Shown piece by piece: positions 57,913 to 64,000 of a stretch of DNA of 64,000 nt. Every line of letters starts with the position of its first letter. Position 1 is the stretch's first letter. Position numbers and translations under genes: made by a program. The notes below the pieces were generated by a model. That model made no database searches. It worked only from the letters and a program-made list of their open reading frames with translations, and had not been told where the DNA came from. Source of the stretch: Stutzerimonas stutzeri (GTDB lineage: Bacteria; Pseudomonadota; Gammaproteobacteria; Pseudomonadales; Pseudomonadaceae); contig NZ_CP073105.1 of the NCBI RefSeq assembly GCF_018138085.1, positions 4,898,001 to 4,962,000 of the forward strand, in the 5' to 3' direction.

Positions 57913-58763
57913 GACGACTTCTCGCTCAGTGTGGATATTTCAGTGGGATAAAAAACACTGAAGTCTGGCAAAGGTGACTTGAGCTGTAACGGCGCACCAC
58001 TTAATTCAATCCTAATAGTTTTCCGCCAGATCAAATTAAAGAAAATGTCGCGAGCATCGGTATACGGTATGGATAATCGGTGTCCAATCTTGCGCAAGCT
58101 CTCCGACGTTGACCAAGGGCAACCCTTTATTGATTCAAGTATCTCGATGAATTGCAAATGCAGCGGGACATCCATCAAGGCACGAGGCAATTTGGCAAAT
58201 TTGCGAAGAAATACGAGATTCAGGATCAAATCGGGCGTAAACAACTCCTCCGTTACGATGCTCCAGTCTACACCTTGGCTCACCCAGAACCGTCTCTCGA
58301 CTTCGAGTTTTTCTAACGTGCGAGCACAGCCTTTTCCTTGAAGGTCTTTCGCGTATTTGATCGTCCTGGCAACGGACTTTACGTCTCCATTTGGCTGCTT
58401 TACAGACAGCAAAAAGTCAGTGGTCATTACCATAGGAACAGAGGTCGTTTTGTATTTTGGATACCGTACACCGATAGCCCTGGCGATCGCCTGGGTGCTC
58501 TCCACCGGCAGTAGGGGATACTGCTCGCGGATATCTACAACGTCCTCTGAAAACTCACAGAGTAAAAAGTACGCCCGTTCAAGGTCGGATAAGAGGTGAT
58601 GAATTCGATCAATCTTAACACCTTGGATTTTCCAGGAACGCCCCATCGAAGGGACATCCTGAACACGTAACCAAGGCACATACTCAGCTCCGGCGCCAGC
58701 TCCAAACCCATTGGCGATGTGCCGTTCGATATCCTGATTTGAAGCAAACCTACGACCTCGCAC
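57909..58763 (-). CDS. tnsA: TnsA endonuclease
   Basis: A 284-residue restriction-like endonuclease. Catalytic residues fit the TnsA pattern: Glu in LSDLERAYFLL, Asp in MTTDFLLSV and Lys in RTIKYAKDL. The C-terminal part binds TnsC. A GTG start at 58763 has AGGAGG upstream. With TnsB it cuts the 5' strands so that transposition is cut-and-paste. It is the first gene of the operon; its promoter lies within or next to the TnsB sites, which suggests autoregulation. Confidence 0.92.
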   Translation of the reverse strand: MRGRRFASNQDIERHIANGFGAGAGAEYVPWLRVQDVPSMGRSWKIQGVKIDRIHHLLSDLERAYFLLCEFSEDVVDIREQYPLLPVESTQAIARAIGVRYPKYKTTSVPMVMTTDFLLSVKQPNGDVKSVARTIKYAKDLQGKGCARTLEKLEVERRFWVSQGVDWSIVTEELFTPDLILNLVFLRKFAKLPRALMDVPLHLQFIEILESIKGCPWSTSESLRKIGHRLSIPYTDARDIFFNLIWRKTIRIELSGAPLQLKSPLPDFSVFYPTEISTLSEKSS

Positions 58764-58954
58764 CCGCCCTCCTAAGTCCGTCCGGACCGCTCCCCTCGTT
58801 CGGCAAGAGAGTAGTTATAGGAAAACATGAGCTAACAAGCTGCCATGTCGTAGGGCTTTCCAGAATACTCCTGCTGAAAATTAAGGCAGCGGCTCCTGAC
58901 GAACGGCCTAGCATAAAAACAGAAAACCCTTTTAGATACAGGGGCTTACGGTTA

Positions 58955-59020
58955 GTGTCAAACTATAATAGCTTGTGTCAGACTTTATTATTTTGTGTCA
59001 ATCTTTATTCCGTGAAGCCA
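58955..59020 (-). repeat. Right end of the Tn7-like element with three TnsB-type sites
   Basis: Three 16-base repeats, GTGTCA(A/G)(A/T)CTxTAxT(A/C), start at 58955, 58975 and 58995, exactly 20 bases apart, and the terminus CCA lies at 59018-59020. Read inward, the end starts TGGCTTCACGGAATAAAG, similar in layout to Tn7 (TGT, then AATAAAG after 11 bases). The dinucleotide TGG instead of TGT is unusual. Confidence 0.82.
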
Positions 59021-59045
59021 GTGTGTTTACCGCGCCAGCCGGCTG
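59021..59045. other. attTn7-type insertion site: 25 bp between glmS stop and element end
   Basis: The glmS stop (TTA at 59046-59048 on the plus strand) and the element end at 59020 are separated by exactly 25 bases. The first five, GTGTG (59021-59025), should be the target duplication. The matching GTGTG copy at the left end has not been found. Confidence 0.8.
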
Positions 59046-60896
<1,851 letters not shown>

Positions 60897-60898
60897 GA

Positions 60899-61681
60899 TC
60901 AGGTCTCCTGAGAGGTTTCGATGGCCGCGCAGATCAGCTTGATGCCGCGGGCCTGAATGCTCGAACGCGCCTCGACCGTGAGGCGTTCGTCCGTAATGAG
61001 GGTATGGATGTCGCCCCAAGGCAACTCCAGATTGGGTATGCGCCGACCGATCTTGTCGGATTCGGCGAGCACGATGACCTCGCGAGCCACTTCAGCCATG
61101 ACCCGCGAAAGGCCCAGTAATTCGTTGAAGGTGGTCGTGCCGCGTTGCAGATCGATGCCGTCGGCGCCGATGAACAGCTGGTCGAAGTCATAGGAGCGCA
61201 GCACCTGTTCGGCCACCTGCCCTTGGAACGACTCGGAATGTGGGTCCCAGGTACCGCCAGTCATCAGCAGTGTGGGCTCGTGCTCCAGCTCACGCAACGC
61301 ATTGGCAACGCTCAACGAGTTGGTCATGACCAGCAGGCCATGCTTGTGGCCCAGCTGCGGAATCATGGCCGCGGTGGTGGTGCCGCTGTCGATGATGATG
61401 CGCGCATGTTCACGGATACAGCCAACGGCGGCTCGGGCGATGGCCTGCTTCCACGGCGAGACGGGTTGGCTGGTGTCGCCGATCAGCTCCTGCGGCAAAG
61501 GCACCGCGCCACCGTAGCGGCGCAGCAGCAGGCCATTCTTTTCCAAGGCCGCGAGGTCTTTGCGGATGGTCACTTCAGAGGTTTCGAAACGCCTGGACAG
61601 CTCGTCGACGCTCACCTCGCCCTGCTCGTTGAGTAGGGCGAGTATGGCGTGGCGTCGCTGCGGAGTGTTGCGTTTCGACAT
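60899..61681 (-). CDS. glmR: DeoR-family regulator of glmS
   Basis: A 260-residue DeoR regulator: N-terminal helix-turn-helix ([32 protein letters not shown]) and a sugar-phosphate-binding C-terminal domain ([29 protein letters not shown]). In Pseudomonas GlmR controls glmS and amino-sugar metabolism. It is co-transcribed with glmS (2-base gap). Confidence 0.93.
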   Translation of the reverse strand: MSKRNTPQRRHAILALLNEQGEVSVDELSRRFETSEVTIRKDLAALEKNGLLLRRYGGAVPLPQELIGDTSQPVSPWKQAIARAAVGCIREHARIIIDSGTTTAAMIPQLGHKHGLLVMTNSLSVANALRELEHEPTLLMTGGTWDPHSESFQGQVAEQVLRSYDFDQLFIGADGIDLQRGTTTFNELLGLSRVMAEVAREVIVLAESDKIGRRIPNLELPWGDIHTLITDERLTVEARSSIQARGIKLICAAIETSQET

Positions 61682-61755
61682 GCTTAAGTTTCGATTCGAA
61701 AGAAAACTCCGCGAATCAAAACCTAAAGCACCCGTTCAGTCAACCCTGGCGCGCC

Positions 61756-63903
61756 TCAGACACGGAAATAACCCATCAGCGTCTGTTGGTTATTGGCCAG
61801 CTGGTTGAGCGCCTGGCTGACCTGCGCTGACTCCTCCGCCTGGCCCGACAGCGACTCGGTGACATCGCGGATGCCGGCCACGTTGCGGTTGATCTCCTCG
61901 GCGACGGCACTCTGCTGCTCGGCTGCACTGGCGATCTGCAGGTTCATATCGGAGATCACCGCCACCGCATCGCCGATCTTGCGCAGCGCCGCGACCGCTT
62001 GCCCGACCTGGTCGACGCTGCCCTGGGCCTGATTGCGGCTGCCCTGCATGGCCGTCACCACATCCTGCGTTCCATTCTGCAAACGCTCGATGACCTGGCG
62101 AATTTCTTCGATGGATTCCTGTGTTCGCTGAGCCAGGTTGCGTACTTCATCAGCGACCACGGCAAAACCGCGACCAGCCTCGCCGGCCCGAGCAGCCTCG
62201 ATAGCCGCGTTGAGTGCCAGCAGGTTGGTCTGCTCGGCGATTGCGCGAATCACCTCGAGCACCGAGCCGATTTGCTCGCTGCTCGCGGCCAGGCTCTCGA
62301 CTTGCGTCATCGCCTGGTTCAGTTCGTTGGCCAGGCTGCCGATGCTGTGCGTAGTGTGGTCGATGATCCTCAAGCCCTCATGCGTGGCTTGATCAACGTC
62401 GCGTGCCGCTTCGGCCGCCTGGGCCGCGTTGCGGGCCACGTCCTGCGCGGTGGCGCTCATTTCTTGCGACGCGGTCGCCACCTGGTCGACCTCACGGAAC
62501 TGTTGCTGCATGCCGGCACTGGTCTGGCTGGCGATCACGGCCGACTGGTCGGCACTGCTGCGGGCATCCTGCACCGACCGCTTCACATCGGCGATGGTTG
62601 GTTGCAGCTTGTCGAGGAAACGGTTGAACCAGCCGGCCAGGGCGCCCAGCTCGTCCTGGCGGTCATATTGCAGCCGACGCGTCAGATCACCCTCGCCGCT
62701 GGCGATATCCTTGAGCATGGCTGCAACGCCTTCTATCGGTCGGGTGACGCCGCGCGCGGTCAGCCACATCAACGCCAGCCCCACCAGCACGGCAACAAGT
62801 CCGATGGCCAAGGCGACCATGCCGTCCTTGCGACTCTGAAGCTGCAAGCTCTGCTCGAGACGCAACGCCGGCGCGAGCAGCACCTGCCGCGGCACTTCCA
62901 GCAGAACGGCCCAGGGAGCGAGTTCGGGTATTGGTTGCACCGGCTGCAACACCCGCAGCATGTCGCCGTTCTGGAGCATCGCCTTCTGACCCGAGTCGAC
63001 CGCACGGCCGATTGCCTCGCTGTCCGCGCCGTACGCCTCGCTCAATGGCTTGCCGAGCAGGCCGGCATTGCGACTGTGACCACCCAGGAGTTTGGCCGGG
63101 CTGATCACGCTCAGTTGGCCCTCGCCCTGGTAAAGGTCCTGATGCGCCTGTTCGCTGAATGCCTGCAGCGACGCGAGACTGATGTCCACGCCGACGACGC
63201 CAATCACCTTACCGGCTTCGATCAGCGGAAAGGCGATGCTGGTCATCAGCAGTTGCTGGCCGTCCACCTCGTCGAAATAGGGATCGAGCAAACAGACCCG
63301 GCCGCGATCGCGGGGGCAGGCATACCAGGCGTTGTAAGGCGCGCCGCTGATCCCTGGCGTCGTATCGCCGAGCAAGTCCTCGTTCATGATTTCCGCGTTG
63401 AGCTGACCTGGCGTACGCTGCGACCAGTACAGTGAGAAGCGACCGCTATCATTGCCCCCCATCTCGGCGTTGCCGATGAACATGCCGTCCTTGTCATCCA
63501 ACGCGTCGGGCTCGAAGACGGCGTACAGCCCGATCAGGTCGGGGTTGGCCTGTAGCGCCATCTCCAGCTGATGACGCAAATCCTCGCGCAGCTCGAAGGC
63601 ATTCGACATGCGTTCGATGGACTGCTCTCGCAGCGACAACACCTGACGCGTCAGGCCCAGCCCGTACTGATAGGCGTCGTTGAACTGCCGTTCGATACGC
63701 AGTGCCTGCGCGAGACCGCGTGCCTGCAAGTTGTTGCGCGCGGACTCCTCGAGCATGGTACTGCTCGAGGCATTGACGAGGGCAACGGTCTGGCGGGATT
63801 GATAAAGTGAAGCACCGACCAGCAAGCCGACGATCAGCAGGAGGCAGAGACCGGCCAGCAGAGTGAGCTTCCACTGGATGGACAGGCGATTGAGCAAGAG
63901 CAT
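61756..63903 (-). CDS. Methyl-accepting chemotaxis protein with dCache-type sensor
   Basis: A 715-residue chemoreceptor. A membrane helix lies at about 12-32 ([22 protein letters not shown]), followed by a periplasmic Cache-type domain of about 330 residues ([38 protein letters not shown]). The second membrane helix is at about 363-385, then HAMP and the signalling hairpin with [32 protein letters not shown]. The ligand domain resembles receptors for amino acids, organic acids or quaternary amines. Ligand unknown. Confidence 0.93.
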   Translation of the reverse strand: MLLLNRLSIQWKLTLLAGLCLLLIVGLLVGASLYQSRQTVALVNASSSTMLEESARNNLQARGLAQALRIERQFNDAYQYGLGLTRQVLSLREQSIERMSNAFELREDLRHQLEMALQANPDLIGLYAVFEPDALDDKDGMFIGNAEMGGNDSGRFSLYWSQRTPGQLNAEIMNEDLLGDTTPGISGAPYNAWYACPRDRGRVCLLDPYFDEVDGQQLLMTSIAFPLIEAGKVIGVVGVDISLASLQAFSEQAHQDLYQGEGQLSVISPAKLLGGHSRNAGLLGKPLSEAYGADSEAIGRAVDSGQKAMLQNGDMLRVLQPVQPIPELAPWAVLLEVPRQVLLAPALRLEQSLQLQSRKDGMVALAIGLVAVLVGLALMWLTARGVTRPIEGVAAMLKDIASGEGDLTRRLQYDRQDELGALAGWFNRFLDKLQPTIADVKRSVQDARSSADQSAVIASQTSAGMQQQFREVDQVATASQEMSATAQDVARNAAQAAEAARDVDQATHEGLRIIDHTTHSIGSLANELNQAMTQVESLAASSEQIGSVLEVIRAIAEQTNLLALNAAIEAARAGEAGRGFAVVADEVRNLAQRTQESIEEIRQVIERLQNGTQDVVTAMQGSRNQAQGSVDQVGQAVAALRKIGDAVAVISDMNLQIASAAEQQSAVAEEINRNVAGIRDVTESLSGQAEESAQVSQALNQLANNQQTLMGYFRV

Positions 63904-63917
63904 GACGACGTCCTTTG

Positions 63918-63976
63918 TGGTTATGCCTTAAGAGATCGGCCAGATGTACGATCTCTTTAGCTATCAGGCATAACCA
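63918..63976. repeat. Nested palindrome upstream of the chemoreceptor gene
   Basis: The outer arms TGGTTATGCC (63918-63927) and GGCATAACCA (63967-63976) are perfect; the inner arms AGAGATCG (63931-63938) and CGATCTCT (63949-63956) are perfect too. It spans 59 bases just before the start codon and may be a 5' UTR structure or an operator. Confidence 0.65.
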
Positions 63977-64000
63977 CTTGCCGGCCGGGCATCGTCTTGC

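Larger units (their letters stand above)
50618..59020 (-). mobile_element. Tn7-like element, transposition module and right end (left end not found)
   Basis: Genes tnsA, tnsB, tnsC, tnsD and a second tniQ-type gene are read leftward from a right end at 59020. The end is 25 bases beyond the glmS stop, exactly as for Tn7 inserted at attTn7. Only the module can be delimited: cargo of unknown length extends to the left. No cas genes and no tnsE are present. Confidence 0.88.

Overview
The window looks like accessory DNA of a Stutzerimonas (Pseudomonas stutzeri group) chromosome. It is GC-rich with Pseudomonas-type genes, carries a complete ptxABCDE phosphite-oxidation operon of the kind described in P. 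stutzeri WM88, and ends in a glmR-glmS-chemoreceptor block (59.0-64 kb, minus strand). Species assignment is inference.

Layout. 0-2 kb: a persulfide-detoxification set (ArsR/BigR-like repressor, YeeE/YedE permease, DUF2892 protein, persulfide dioxygenase). 2.4-22.8 kb: a heavy-metal island bounded by two direct copies of the 3' part of one solo tyrosine recombinase. It holds a TcmP remnant, a HAD hydrolase, an HMA-CDF exporter with a divergent MerR regulator, a sensor kinase/response regulator pair, an OprD porin, czcI-czcCBA, czcD, and a DsbA/DsbB/methyltransferase/ACR3-like cassette. 23.1-27.5 kb: ptxABCDE. 27.5-28.7 kb: IS5-family debris and a broken metallo-beta-lactamase gene. 28.7-33.6 kb: a cytochrome b561-ferredoxin reductase fusion, two c-type cytochromes, and an ECF sigma/anti-sigma/CnrX-like sensor operon with two matching promoters. 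33.6-39.5 kb: a disrupted sulfatase-fold gene, an IS21 remnant, and a small AT-richer lipoprotein module flanked by inverted 5' pieces of the same recombinase family. 39.7-49.9 kb: a cynFABDS-type cyanate cluster expanded with an OsmC protein, a DszC/SfnB-like flavin monooxygenase, a rubredoxin-reductase fusion, a TauE exporter and a persulfide [15 protein letters not shown] hydrolase. 50.6-59.02 kb: the transposition module of a Tn7-like element (tnsA, tnsB, tnsC, tnsD and a second TniQ-family gene), whose right end lies exactly 25 bp beyond the glmS stop codon.

How the genes work together. The Tn7-like machinery explains the position next to glmS. Its left end was not recognised in the window, so everything to the left may be cargo, or older islands stacked beside it. 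Boundaries between functional blocks repeatedly coincide with pieces of one small integrase family and with IS scars, suggesting stepwise assembly. The cargo is coherent: metal efflux with periplasmic thiol handling, phosphite as a phosphorus source, cyanate as a nitrogen source, and several sulfane-sulfur enzymes.

The most promising candidate for an undescribed system is the expanded cyn cluster. I read it as a possible sigma54-controlled oxidative route from thiocyanate (or another S-C-N compound) to cyanate plus sulfane sulfur. This is a hypothesis from gene content, not a demonstrated function.
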